DNA of 64,000 bases from Erwinia oleae (GTDB taxonomy: Bacteria; Pseudomonadota; Gammaproteobacteria; Enterobacterales; Enterobacteriaceae), in NCBI RefSeq assembly GCF_000770305.1, contig NZ_JNVB01000014.1, forward strand, positions 62,001 through 126,000, written 5' to 3'. Below the pieces are notes generated by a model. The model saw only the letters and a list, made by a program, of their open reading frames with translations, ran no database searches and was not told where the DNA came from. Made by a program: the position numbers and the translations under genes. Shown in pieces: positions 6,483 through 15,755 of this stretch (position 1 is its first letter; each line of letters opens with the position of its first letter).

Positions 6483-8980
6483 AGATCCCAACCGCCACGT
6501 ATCGTATTCAGTTCCGGAACGGCATGACCTTTGACCGCGCCGCCGCGCTTGTGCCCTATATGAAGCGGCTCGGCATCAGTCACCTTTACGCCTCGCCCAT
6601 CTTCACCGCCACGTCGGGTTCAACTCACGGCTACGACGTGACCGATGCTAACGAAATCGAACCGGCTATTGGCGGTCGCGAAGGCTTTGACCGCATGGTT
6701 AAGGCGCTGAAAGCGGCCGGACTTGGGCTGATCCTCGATATCGTGCCGAACCATATGGCCGCCTCGCTGGAAAACCCCTGGTGGCGCGATGTGATTGAGC
6801 AGGGCGAAAGCAGCCGCTACGCGCGGCACTTTGACATCGACTGGTCGCGCCGCCTGACGCTGCCTTTTCTTGGCGATACATTTGAACGCGTGCTGGAAAA
6901 CGGCGACATCAGCGTAAAGCGTGATGCAAAGAGCGGCAAACCGGCGCTGGCCTACTTTGAAAGCCGCTATCCGCTGGTTGCCGAAAGCTGGCAGGGCCGC
7001 GAAGAGGCGGTGTTGAAACTCACCGATAAAGCCGCTCTTGCCGACCTGCACGAACGTCAGCCGTGGCGTCTGACGTCGTGGCGGGATGCGCGTCGCGACC
7101 TCTCCTATCGCCGCTTTTTTGAAATTACCGGGCTGGTGGGCGTACGCGTGGAAGACGACGCGGTGTTTGATGACAGCCACCGGCTGATTCTGGAACTGGT
7201 TCACAGCGGCGCGGTGGATGGGCTACGCATCGACCACGTGGACGGACTGGCCGATCCCAATGCCTATCTGACGCGTCTGCGCCAGCAGGCCGGGCCAGAA
7301 TGCTACATCACGGTCGAGAAGATTTTGGGTGAAGGCGAACACCTGCCGGAAACGTGGCCGATTTCCGGCACCACCGGTTATGAATTTATCGCCTCGCTCT
7401 CTGACGCGCTGGTGGACGGCAAAAATATTGCCGCGCTGCGCAGCGCCTGTGACCAGATCGTCGGCGCGCCGGTGGATATGGCCGGCGAACTGCGAGACGC
7501 CAAGCTGCTGATGGCCGACAAAAATTTTGAAGGCGAATTTACCACGCTGCTGAAGCTGGCGGTGGCGATTGCAGACGCAGAACGCGCGCCGCTGGATGAG
7601 AGCGCCGCCCGCGCCGCGCTGCGCGAGCTGTTGGTCGCCTTCCCGGTTTACCGCACCTACGGCACCGCTGAAGGGCTGCCTGCGGACAGCCATGAACGGC
7701 TGCAACAGGTGGTCGGGACGGTAAAACGCAGCGCCACCGCGCCCGATCCCGCCGCGCTCGATTTCCTTGTCCGCATTCTCACCGGAGACGTCGCTGCCGC
7801 TGAGAAGGCGGCCACCTTCCGCATCCGCTTCCAACAGCTCACCGGCCCGCTGATGGCGAAGTCCATCGAGGACACGCTGTTCTTCCGCCAGAACATGGCG
7901 CTGGCGCTGAACGAAGTGGGCGCCGAACCGCTGCCGCGCGATTTTTCGCTCGATCGCTTCCATGCGGAGATGGAGACGCGCCTGGCGCGCCAGCCGGATG
8001 CGCTGTCCGGCACCTCCAGCCACGATACCAAACGCGGCGAAGACGCCCGCGCACGGCTCTATACGCTGACCGAAGCGCCGGAGTTATGGCGCGAAAGCGT
8101 GGCGCGCTGGCGCGGGATCAACGCCGCGCACGTTCACGCGCTCGACGATGGCCCGGCGCCGGAACCGGCCGTGGAATGGCTGCTGTATCAGGCGCTGGCG
8201 GGCGTCTGGCCAACCACGCTTCAGCCGGATGATGACGCGGACCTGAAGGTACTGGAAGAACGCTTTATCGGCTTTGTCGGGAAAGCGCTGCGTGAAGCGA
8301 AGCTGCGCACCAACTGGGGCGACAGCAACGATGCCTACGAGCAGGCGGTGCTCGGCTATGCGCGCCATCTGCTGACGCCTTCCAGCGCGTTCCTGCGGGA
8401 CTTTACCCAAACGCTCCAGCCGTTTGTTCGCGCCGGCCTGGTGAACGGCGTGACGCAAACGGTGATCAAACTGACCGCCCCGGGCGTGCCGGATATTTAT
8501 CAGGGCAGCGAAAGGCTGGATTTCAGTCTGGTCGATCCTGATAACCGACGCGAACCTGACTTCGACGCGCTGCAACAGCTAGCGGAAAACAATCGGCCGC
8601 CCGCGTTCAGCGACGATGATGCCTGGTACAGCGGACGCCTGAAGCAACAGGTGATTGCTAACGTGCTCGCTTTACGCCAGCAGAAGCCGTCGCTGTTTGG
8701 CCGGGGCGACTATCTGCCGCTTCCTGCTACCGGCAAGCGGGCCGCGCACTATGTCGCCTTCGCCCGCACCGAAGGCGACGACGCGCTGATTGTGGTCGCA
8801 CCGCGCCTTGCCTTCGATATTGAAGATGGCGGCCCGGCGGAGGCGGAGGTGGCGCTGCCCGCCGCGCTGGCCAACCGTCGTTATCGCAACATTTTCAGTG
8901 GAGAAGAAGTCAGCCTGACCGACAGGGTGCATCCACAGGCTGACGATGGCAGATCGCCGGTTATTCTGCTTAGCCTTTGA
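6479..8980 (+). CDS. treY: Malto-oligosyltrehalose synthase
   Basis: TreY converts the terminal alpha-1,4 bond of a maltooligosaccharide to alpha,alpha-1,1, producing maltooligosyl-trehalose for TreZ. The 833-residue GH13 enzyme opens with IPTATYRIQFRNGMTF, the typical TreY start. It carries DIVPNHMA, LRIDHVDGL (nucleophile near residue 252), ITVEKIL (Glu near 280) and SSHDTKRGEDARAR, the last a TreY hallmark. The start is GTG at 6479 overlapping the treZ stop, with AGGAGA just upstream. GC content is high and uniform with treZ. Confidence 0.95.
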   Translation: MKIPTATYRIQFRNGMTFDRAAALVPYMKRLGISHLYASPIFTATSGSTHGYDVTDANEIEPAIGGREGFDRMVKALKAAGLGLILDIVPNHMAASLENPWWRDVIEQGESSRYARHFDIDWSRRLTLPFLGDTFERVLENGDISVKRDAKSGKPALAYFESRYPLVAESWQGREEAVLKLTDKAALADLHERQPWRLTSWRDARRDLSYRRFFEITGLVGVRVEDDAVFDDSHRLILELVHSGAVDGLRIDHVDGLADPNAYLTRLRQQAGPECYITVEKILGEGEHLPETWPISGTTGYEFIASLSDALVDGKNIAALRSACDQIVGAPVDMAGELRDAKLLMADKNFEGEFTTLLKLAVAIADAERAPLDESAARAALRELLVAFPVYRTYGTAEGLPADSHERLQQVVGTVKRSATAPDPAALDFLVRILTGDVAAAEKAATFRIRFQQLTGPLMAKSIEDTLFFRQNMALALNEVGAEPLPRDFSLDRFHAEMETRLARQPDALSGTSSHDTKRGEDARARLYTLTEAPELWRESVARWRGINAAHVHALDDGPAPEPAVEWLLYQALAGVWPTTLQPDDDADLKVLEERFIGFVGKALREAKLRTNWGDSNDAYEQAVLGYARHLLTPSSAFLRDFTQTLQPFVRAGLVNGVTQTVIKLTAPGVPDIYQGSERLDFSLVDPDNRREPDFDALQQLAENNRPPAFSDDDAWYSGRLKQQVIANVLALRQQKPSLFGRGDYLPLPATGKRAAHYVAFARTEGDDALIVVAPRLAFDIEDGGPAEAEVALPAALANRRYRNIFSGEEVSLTDRVHPQADDGRSPVILLSL

Positions 8981-9032
8981 TTTAAAAGTTATAAAAACAA
9001 CACAAATCGCTGTTTTATCTGGAGTGGAATGA

Positions 9033-11108
9033 ATGTCAAACGACAAGCCTTTTGAAATTACGGCAGGGCACAGCCAGCTTCTTGGCGCCAACTTTGATGG
9101 CGAGGGCGTCAATTTTGCCCTTTTCTCAGCGCACGCGGAGCGCGTCGAACTCTGCCTTTACGATGAGAGCGGCAAAAACGAAATCGCCAGGCTGGATCTG
9201 CCTGAATACACCCATGAGATCTGGCACGGCTACGTGCCGGGCCTGCAACCCGGCGCGCTGTATGGCTATCGCGTTTACGGCCCTTACGATCCGGAAAATG
9301 GTCACCGTTTCAACCCTAATAAGCTGCTTATCGATCCGTATGCACGCGAGTTTGCCGGTGAGATTGAATGGGATGAGGCGCATTTTGCCTACGAACTGCT
9401 GCATGAAGACAAAGATCTGACCTATGACGAGCGCGACAGTGCGCCCTTCACGCCAAAGTGCCGGGTCATCGATGCGGGCGAGTTCGACTGGCAGGACGAC
9501 AATCGTCCCTCCATTCCGTGGTCTGAGACCGTGGTTTATGAGACGCACGTTAAAGGTTTCACGCAGCTCAACTCCGCCCTGCCCGAAGAACTGCGCGGCA
9601 CTTACGAAGGCATGGGACATCAGGCGTCCGTTGATTATATCAAAGGCCTTGGCGTTACCACGGTAGAGCTGCTGCCGGTGCACTGGTTCCCGGACGACCA
9701 GCACCTGTTGGATAAGGGATTAAAAAACTTCTGGGGCTACAACTCGTTGGGCTTTTTCTCGCCGGTGCCGCGCTATTACGGCCCGAAGGGGATTCAGGGT
9801 TTTCGTGACATGGTGCGCGCGTTTCACGACGCCGGTATCGAGGTGATCCTCGACGTGGTCTATAACCATACCGCTGAAGGCAACGAGCTTGGCCCGACGC
9901 TGTCGCTGAAGGGTATCGATAACTTCTCCTATTACCGCACCATGCCCGATCAGCACCGCTATTACATCAATGACACCGGCACCGGCAACACCGTCAATAC
10001 GTCACACCCGCGCGTGTTGCAGATGGTGATGGATTCCCTGCGTTACTGGGCAGAATCGATGCATATCGATGGTTTTCGCTTCGATCTTGGTACCATTCTG
10101 GGACGTGAACCAGAAGGCTTTAACGAGCGCGGTGGCTTTTTCGACGCGGTGATGCAGGATCCGGTGTTATCAAAACTGAAGCTGATTGGCGAACCGTGGG
10201 ATATCGGTCCCGGCGGCTATCAGGTAGGCGGCTTCCCGCCAGGCTGGGCCGAATGGAACGATAAGTATCGCGATACGGTGCGCGAATACTGGAAAGGCGA
10301 CAACGTTTCAACCGATTTCGCGGCGCGCCTGCTCGGCTCCGGCGATCTTTACGATCAGCGCGGACGCAGGCCGTGGGCGAGCGTTAACTTCATTACCGCT
10401 CATGACGGCTTCACGCTTAACGATCTGGTTTCGTATAACGAGAAACACAACGACGAGAACGGCGAAGACAATAACGACGGCCATAACGACAACCGCTCTT
10501 ACAACTATGGCGCCGAAGGCCCGACGGATGACGAAGGCATCAACGCGGTGCGCGAACGGCAAAAGCGCAATTTCCTCGCCACGCTGTTCTTCTCTCACGG
10601 CACACCGATGCTGCTAGCGGGCGACGAATTCGGCCGCAGCCAGATGGGCAACAATAACGGTTACTGCCAGGACAACGAGGTTTCCTGGGTTCACTGGGAC
10701 AATCTGCCGGAGAGCAACGAGGCGCTGCGCCAGTTCACTCGCCAGGTGATCAAACTGCGGGCGCAGCAGCCGTTGCTGCGCCGTGAGAACTGGCGCGACG
10801 GAATGGACATCAAGTGGTTTAACGCAGGCGGCGGTTTTCAGCAGGCGGAACAGTGGGACGAGGGCTCCACGCTCGGCGTCTATCTGGGACGTGAAGATCT
10901 CCAGCCGGAAGAAGGTATCTGGCACGACGTGCTGATGCTGTTCAACCCGTTTGAAGGCAACGTGCCGTTCCGCATTCCGCAGTTTGGCGAAGGCGGCTGG
11001 GTGCTGGAGCTCACCACCTCCGACACCGCGAAACGCGGCCTGGTGATCACCAAAGAGAAAGATTTTGAGCTGGAAGGGCGCAGTATCGCGCTGTTCAGAA
11101 GGCCATAA
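9033..11108 (+). CDS. glgX: Glycogen debranching enzyme (GlgX/TreX type)
   Basis: This 691-residue GH13 isoamylase-type enzyme hydrolyses alpha-1,6 branches of glycogen or limit dextrin, giving linear chains for TreY. An N-terminal CBM48 domain (VNFALFSAHAERVELCLYDE) is followed by the catalytic barrel with DVVYNHTAEG, GFRFDLGTIL (nucleophile near 351), IGEPWD (Glu near 387) and TAHDGFTLND (Asp near 458). The start ATG has GGAGTGGA upstream. It lies 52 bases after treY and probably completes a treZ-treY-glgX operon. In E. coli glgX instead belongs to the glg operon. A separate glg locus could exist outside the window. Confidence 0.93.
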   Translation: MSNDKPFEITAGHSQLLGANFDGEGVNFALFSAHAERVELCLYDESGKNEIARLDLPEYTHEIWHGYVPGLQPGALYGYRVYGPYDPENGHRFNPNKLLIDPYAREFAGEIEWDEAHFAYELLHEDKDLTYDERDSAPFTPKCRVIDAGEFDWQDDNRPSIPWSETVVYETHVKGFTQLNSALPEELRGTYEGMGHQASVDYIKGLGVTTVELLPVHWFPDDQHLLDKGLKNFWGYNSLGFFSPVPRYYGPKGIQGFRDMVRAFHDAGIEVILDVVYNHTAEGNELGPTLSLKGIDNFSYYRTMPDQHRYYINDTGTGNTVNTSHPRVLQMVMDSLRYWAESMHIDGFRFDLGTILGREPEGFNERGGFFDAVMQDPVLSKLKLIGEPWDIGPGGYQVGGFPPGWAEWNDKYRDTVREYWKGDNVSTDFAARLLGSGDLYDQRGRRPWASVNFITAHDGFTLNDLVSYNEKHNDENGEDNNDGHNDNRSYNYGAEGPTDDEGINAVRERQKRNFLATLFFSHGTPMLLAGDEFGRSQMGNNNGYCQDNEVSWVHWDNLPESNEALRQFTRQVIKLRAQQPLLRRENWRDGMDIKWFNAGGGFQQAEQWDEGSTLGVYLGREDLQPEEGIWHDVLMLFNPFEGNVPFRIPQFGEGGWVLELTTSDTAKRGLVITKEKDFELEGRSIALFRRP

Positions 11109-11115
11109 CCTGTCG

Positions 11116-11144
11116 CGGAGGCCGTTCAGGCCTCCGTTTCTTTC
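11116..11144 (+). terminator. Terminator of the treZ-treY-glgX operon
   Basis: CGGAGGCC (11116-11123) pairs with GGCCTCCG (11129-11136) around a 5-base loop, followed by TTTCTTT, 8 bases after the glgX stop. Confidence 0.85.
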
Positions 11145-11244
11145 CCCTGCAAATAGCTCTTTTCCTGAATCTGGCCGCTCTGTGCGTGGCTCACATGCCG
11201 CCTGATTTTTCACAGGTTGCCGCCGATGCCATCACCAGAATCGC

Positions 11245-12141
11245 TTACCGGCGGGCCGCCAGCCAGACCGCGTAGGCTTCATCCCACAGCGCGGCAGGCG
11301 TGCCCGCGCGGCCCAGTCCGAAGCCGTGGCCGCCGCGGGTAATGTTGATCTGCTCGACGGAGACGCCCATCCGGCGGCAGGTGTCGTGCATGATGACGGT
11401 ATTGTGCGGATTAGAGACAGGATCGTCTTCCGCCTGCGCCAGGAAAGTGGGCGGGAAGCTGCGCGTCACATAATTTTCTACCGACCAGTTTGCCTCTTCA
11501 TTGCGCGAGGCATTTTTGCCCACCAGTTGGAGGTGCGTCGACGTATGCGTGTAGGGCGGCTCCAGGGTGATCACCGGGTAGATCAGACCCACTGAGTCCA
11601 CGACCGGCACGACCTGATCCAGCGCGTCCTGCGGCGCGTAAGTGGCGAAATTGGGCCGTGCGGCGGCCATGCCGAACAGATGCCCGCCCGCAGAGAAGCC
11701 CAGCAGATGCACCTTTCTTTCCAGTGAACGTACCAGGCGAATGGCGCGCTGCGCATCCTGTAAGGGCGCAAGACTGCCTGCCCGCCACTTTTCTCGCGGC
11801 AGGCGATAGCTCAGTACATAGGCAGTATAACCACGCGCGTTAAGCCAGTGCGCCACCGGCCAGGCTTCGCCGCCCATGCCGATCCAGCGGTAACCGCCAC
11901 CGGCAGCAATCAGCACCGCCGATCCGTTAGGCTCTTCCGGCTGAAAACGCTGGATGGCCGGGCTGACGATATTTGACCACGAGCCGTTGGCCGAAACGTG
12001 CAGCGGCCCGCGCGGCCCGCCGCCGCCGGGCGGCTCGTCCTGCCACAGCGGAATAATATCTTCTCTGGCGAACAGCTTTCCGGCAGTCATGGCAAGTAAC
12101 GTGGCTCCTGTTCCCATAATGAACCGACGACGACTAATCAT
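11245..12141 (-). CDS. Tat-type exported alpha/beta hydrolase (acetylesterase-like)
   Basis: The 298-residue product begins MISRRRFIMGTG, a twin-arginine signal followed by a hydrophobic stretch ending LFA, so it is probably exported folded to the periplasm. The body is an alpha/beta hydrolase of the BD-FAE/acetyl-esterase type: oxyanion segment AAGGGYRW, nucleophile GFSAGG, acid loop AEDDPVSN and catalytic His in GGHGFG. The substrate is unknown; carbohydrate acetyl or feruloyl esters are plausible for the family. A frame extension to 12231 is rejected because the Arg-Arg signal must be N-terminal. A cytoplasmic paralogue is at 43871-44752. Confidence 0.75.
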   Translation of the reverse strand: MISRRRFIMGTGATLLAMTAGKLFAREDIIPLWQDEPPGGGGPRGPLHVSANGSWSNIVSPAIQRFQPEEPNGSAVLIAAGGGYRWIGMGGEAWPVAHWLNARGYTAYVLSYRLPREKWRAGSLAPLQDAQRAIRLVRSLERKVHLLGFSAGGHLFGMAAARPNFATYAPQDALDQVVPVVDSVGLIYPVITLEPPYTHTSTHLQLVGKNASRNEEANWSVENYVTRSFPPTFLAQAEDDPVSNPHNTVIMHDTCRRMGVSVEQINITRGGHGFGLGRAGTPAALWDEAYAVWLAARR

Positions 12142-12405
12142 CTGGCATGTCCAATTCTCTGTCGCAACTACCCTGGCCCTTTTTTTCGCCTCAGCGGCGC
12201 CGGACACGATGAAAATGCCAGCGTCTGGCACATTTTTTTAGCAGGAGGGTGAGGTTTATTATTTTGTTGATTTATTCATCGCTATTTATGTCATCTTTCG
12301 ACGCGACGCAAGCTTTATCAACGCGGAAGGTAAAAAATCTGCTGATATTGATCTTACCGGCAAAAAACGTCACTTTAAAACCTCGCAGTCAATATGGAGC
12401 GCCTC

Positions 12406-13527
12406 ATGTCGTTGAAGTTAGTCACGCGTCTGGCCGATGTTGCCGCCAGCCAGTGGGATGCCCTGATCGAGAGTCAGCCTTTCCTGCGCCACGCCTTTCT
12501 GAATACGCTCGAAGAGAGCGGCTGCGTGGGCGCGGACACCGGCTGGCAGCCGCAGCATCTGCTGTGGATGGAAAACGGTAAGTTGCTGGCCGCCGCGCCT
12601 GGCTACGCGAAGAGCCACTCCAGGGGTGAATACGTTTTCGACCACGGCTGGGCCGATGCCTGCCATCGCGCGGGCGTGCCCTATTACCCTAAATGGCTGG
12701 CGGCAGTGCCGTTCACCCCGGTCACCGGCAGCAGGCTGCCCGGCAACCCGGCGGCGGCAAGCGCGCTGCTTCAGGCGCTGCCCGACTTCCTGGCGCAGCA
12801 TCAGCTCTACAGCGCGCACATCAATTTTGTCAACGCCGATGACCATCGTCTGATGGCGCAGCAGCCCGGCTGGCTGCAACGGCTGGGTTGCCAGTATCAC
12901 TGGCGCAATCCTGGCTACCGTGACTTTCAGGACTTCCTCGACACGCTGATGTCGCGCAAACGCAAGCAGATCCGCAAAGAGCGCCAGCTGGTTGCCGATC
13001 AGGGCTTCGAATTCCACTGGCTGAGTGGCGACAGGCTCAGCGAAGCGCAGTGGGACTTCGTTTATACCTGCTACGCCAATACCTACGCGGTGCGCGGCCA
13101 GCGGCCCTATCTGACGCGCACGTTCTTCAGCCTGCTGGCAGAGCGGATGCCGGAAGCGATTCGCGTGGTGCTGGCAACGCTCGATGACCAACCGGCGGCG
13201 ATGGCGTTCAGCCTGATTGATGGCGACACGCTTTACGGTCGCTACTGGGGCTGTCTGGCGGAGTTTGACCGTCTGCATTTTGAAACCTGTTTCTATCAGG
13301 GAATGGATTACGCCATCGCGCAGGGTGTGTCGCGCTTCGATGCAGGCGCGCAGGGCGAGCACAAGCTGATTCGGGGCTTTGAGCCAGTGCTGACCGAATC
13401 CTGGCACCTGCTGCGCCATCAGGGCCTGCAAGAGGCGGTTGAGGCGTATCTACAAGAGGAGCGGGATGGCGTGCGCGCCTGGGCGGAAGAAGCGCGCGAT
13501 TCGCTACCTTATCGACGCGAAGCATAG
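12406..13527 (+). CDS. FemAB-like GNAT-fold N-acetyltransferase (DUF482)
   Basis: The 373-residue cytoplasmic protein matches the PF04339 family of FemAB-like acyl/aminoacyltransferases with a GNAT fold. Recognisable parts are ASQWDALIESQPFLRHAFLNTLEESGC near the start, SRKRKQIRKER in the middle, ALIDGDTLYGRYWG-type segment, and the C-terminal GAQGEHKLIRGFEP. The biochemical role of this family is not established in bacteria. ATG at 12406 is chosen because GGAG lies 6 bases upstream, while an ATG four codons earlier lacks this. It stands alone between a divergent esterase and the tailspike gene. Confidence 0.7.
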   Translation: MSLKLVTRLADVAASQWDALIESQPFLRHAFLNTLEESGCVGADTGWQPQHLLWMENGKLLAAAPGYAKSHSRGEYVFDHGWADACHRAGVPYYPKWLAAVPFTPVTGSRLPGNPAAASALLQALPDFLAQHQLYSAHINFVNADDHRLMAQQPGWLQRLGCQYHWRNPGYRDFQDFLDTLMSRKRKQIRKERQLVADQGFEFHWLSGDRLSEAQWDFVYTCYANTYAVRGQRPYLTRTFFSLLAERMPEAIRVVLATLDDQPAAMAFSLIDGDTLYGRYWGCLAEFDRLHFETCFYQGMDYAIAQGVSRFDAGAQGEHKLIRGFEPVLTESWHLLRHQGLQEAVEAYLQEERDGVRAWAEEARDSLPYRREA

Positions 13528-13848
13528 TGTGGGTGGATAATAATAAAAGGATAAATCATTATTCCTCCCCGATAATTAGTCAGAAATAAAAACTATTTTT
13601 TACTCAACAATAATAATTAACAGGCATGAGATAAAAGGCCCACTCAATACACTATTTTCACTAAGGTAATTCTGTAATATTTTTCGCAAAAAAATTAAAA
13701 GCGGTTAACTAACATCAGCCTGGAAAAATAATTAATTCTCAGCGTGTGTTTTAACTTTTTTAAAGGCGGCATTAACCGAATTATAAATCACCCCACGATA
13801 TAATTAATAACGGTTCTTTAAAATAATAAATGACACGAGGCTACCGTT
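13528..13848 (+). promoter_or_regulatory. AT-rich upstream region of the tailspike gene
   Basis: Over 320 bases of strongly AT-rich DNA contrast with both neighbours. A perfect -10 box TATAAT is at 13799-13804 without a good -35 box, pointing to an activated promoter. The stretch at 13728-13740 (AATTAATTCTCA) weakly resembles half of an RcsAB box; this is only a suggestion. Confidence 0.35.
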
Positions 13849-15726
13849 ATGACATCGAAACGTCCCGAATCGTCTTCAACCAGCGCCGCCGCCAACAGCT
13901 TAACGGTGCTGGATAAAAACGGTAAAAACGTTGAATACGGCAAGGTAATTATTGAACTGGCGGCGCTGGAAGGCGCAGGGAGCGGCGTCACCACCGTCGC
14001 CAACGTCGACACACTGCGCCATCGGGAACCCGCTTTTCCTTCGGAGTTCGTGGTGGTCATGGAATACACGCCGGGCAGCACCTACGGCGGCGGCGTATTT
14101 GTGCACGACGTCAGCGACACCTCCAGCAAAGAGGATTATGGCATCACGCTTGTTACGCCAAAAGGCGCACGCTGGAAAAGAGCGATCAATGATTATAACG
14201 ACGTTAACGTGGTCGCCTTTGGCGCCGTGCCCGGCGGGAAACTTGACTGTAAAGATGCGGTCACGCATATGTGGAACTGGGCGCAGGCAAACTATCCTCA
14301 TATCGGCATCAAATTTCCCGCGGGTACGTTTTTAATTTCCTCTTTCGATATTTCCGCAAAAGAAATTAACCGTTTCAGACTGGCCGGCGAGCATGTCAAT
14401 TCCGGCTATTATCCTGCCACCTCGCTGATATCGGATAAAAAGAATGGCGAGGTGATGTTTTCCGTCAACGCCCGCTATATGGTGATTTCCGGGCTGGAGG
14501 TTGACGGCCAGAGCACCGACAGCGCGCCCAATACCAAAGGCTTTTATAAAAACGTCATTGAGGCCGGTCAGTATGTTCGCGTCACCAGCGTTAATTTTCT
14601 CAACCTGGGCGGACGCGGGCTGGATATGCTGGATACGCTCGACTGTAAAATAGATCAGTGGTATGCCAAAAAATGTACCGATACGGTGATTTATGCCACC
14701 TGGTCTGATAACCCCAGCGGCAAATGGGATCATATTACCGCTATTGAGCTGTCGAATTTCAATATTCAGTACTGCACGAAAAAACCGGCCATCGATCTTC
14801 AGCGTGCCGGTCAGTCGGTCATCTGGAATGGCTGGATTGAGCATACGGAGTTTCCGGGTAATATTTCCAACGGTCAGTGGACGCTTAATGCGCTGAGCAT
14901 TGAAGACTGCCAGAACGCGCTGGCGTGCCACTACAGTCGTATTATTAATATTCAGTTCAATCAGCAGGGTACCGTCGGACTGGACTTCACGGAAACGGGC
15001 GAAAGCTGGGATCTGGTTTCCGAATTCGAACGGGGCGACGTGCGCATTGAGAACCATGGCGTCAATATCAACGGCTCGATCAATTATCAGTATCTGACCT
15101 CGCCTGACTACATGGATAACCGCACCGGCAATGAAAGATGGTTCTACCTCGGTGAGTTTTTTATCAAACTGGAGACGGCGCAGCTACATATTCATCTGGT
15201 GGGAACGGCTTTTTACAGCAGCGTAACGGCAACCCAAACCGACTTTACCGATAAAACGGCGGAAGGCTGCGCCGATATCTATCTGCAAAAGAAAGATGCC
15301 AAAAGCTATATCGGCAGTTGGGTGGGGCAAGGCTCCGTCCCGGTTAAGCGCGTGCTGCTTCAGCCAGGCAGCAGCGACGGGAAAGTAAAAATGTTTGTGC
15401 GGCTGGAAAAATTCACCGGCTACTGCATCGCGCTGCTGGATACCAATGATTACGATCGCTTTAACGCAGGCGACCACTTTCGCTTCTACAAAGGCTACAG
15501 AACGGCAACCAGCGACGAGGTAAAGGTGCTGGATGCGGCGGCGGACAACTGCTTCCATCAGCACTGGCTCGGCAGAGACAAGGTCGGGTTGGGCTTTAAC
15601 AACGACGACGAACTGTTGATCCGCGGTAAAACCGATGTGGTGGGCAACTTCGGCACTGCCACGCGCTGCCTGAAGGTGATGATTAATGGTCAGGCGTTTG
15701 GCATCGACATCAAACCACTGACGTGA
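13849..15726 (+). CDS. Tailspike-like extracellular polysaccharide lyase (AmsF/WceF type)
   Basis: The 625-residue protein has an N-terminal head like phage tailspikes and amylovoran/stewartan AmsF/WceF proteins: GGGVFVHDVSD, then GITLVTPKGARWKR, then the pectate-lyase-3 entry motif VVAFGAVPGGKLDCKDAV. A right-handed beta-helix rich in Asn and short turns follows, with FRLAGEHVNSGYYP, ISGLEVDGQ and FLNLGGRGLDML. A C-terminal beta-sandwich-like part ends in ATRCLKVMINGQAFGIDIK. No signal peptide is visible. In Pantoea stewartii WceF trims the secreted exopolysaccharide. Here no exopolysaccharide or phage genes surround it, so it is an orphan, and a phage origin is possible. The active site cannot be assigned by eye. 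Confidence 0.65.
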   Translation: MTSKRPESSSTSAAANSLTVLDKNGKNVEYGKVIIELAALEGAGSGVTTVANVDTLRHREPAFPSEFVVVMEYTPGSTYGGGVFVHDVSDTSSKEDYGITLVTPKGARWKRAINDYNDVNVVAFGAVPGGKLDCKDAVTHMWNWAQANYPHIGIKFPAGTFLISSFDISAKEINRFRLAGEHVNSGYYPATSLISDKKNGEVMFSVNARYMVISGLEVDGQSTDSAPNTKGFYKNVIEAGQYVRVTSVNFLNLGGRGLDMLDTLDCKIDQWYAKKCTDTVIYATWSDNPSGKWDHITAIELSNFNIQYCTKKPAIDLQRAGQSVIWNGWIEHTEFPGNISNGQWTLNALSIEDCQNALACHYSRIINIQFNQQGTVGLDFTETGESWDLVSEFERGDVRIENHGVNINGSINYQYLTSPDYMDNRTGNERWFYLGEFFIKLETAQLHIHLVGTAFYSSVTATQTDFTDKTAEGCADIYLQKKDAKSYIGSWVGQGSVPVKRVLLQPGSSDGKVKMFVRLEKFTGYCIALLDTNDYDRFNAGDHFRFYKGYRTATSDEVKVLDAAADNCFHQHWLGRDKVGLGFNNDDELLIRGKTDVVGNFGTATRCLKVMINGQAFGIDIKPLT

Positions 15727-15750
15727 AAAAACGGCCCCTTAGTGGGGCCG
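15724..15750 (-). terminator. Terminator of the ABC exporter gene
   Basis: CGGCCCC (15732-15738) pairs with GGGGCCG (15744-15750). On the minus strand it is followed by six T (15725-15730), so it mainly serves the exporter gene ending at 15756. It also separates the converging tailspike gene. Confidence 0.85.
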
Positions 15751-15755
15751 TGATC

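Noticed and set aside
13849-15726. Prophage remnant around the tailspike gene
   Set aside because: No integrase, capsid, lysis or attachment-site features are visible in the flanking genes.
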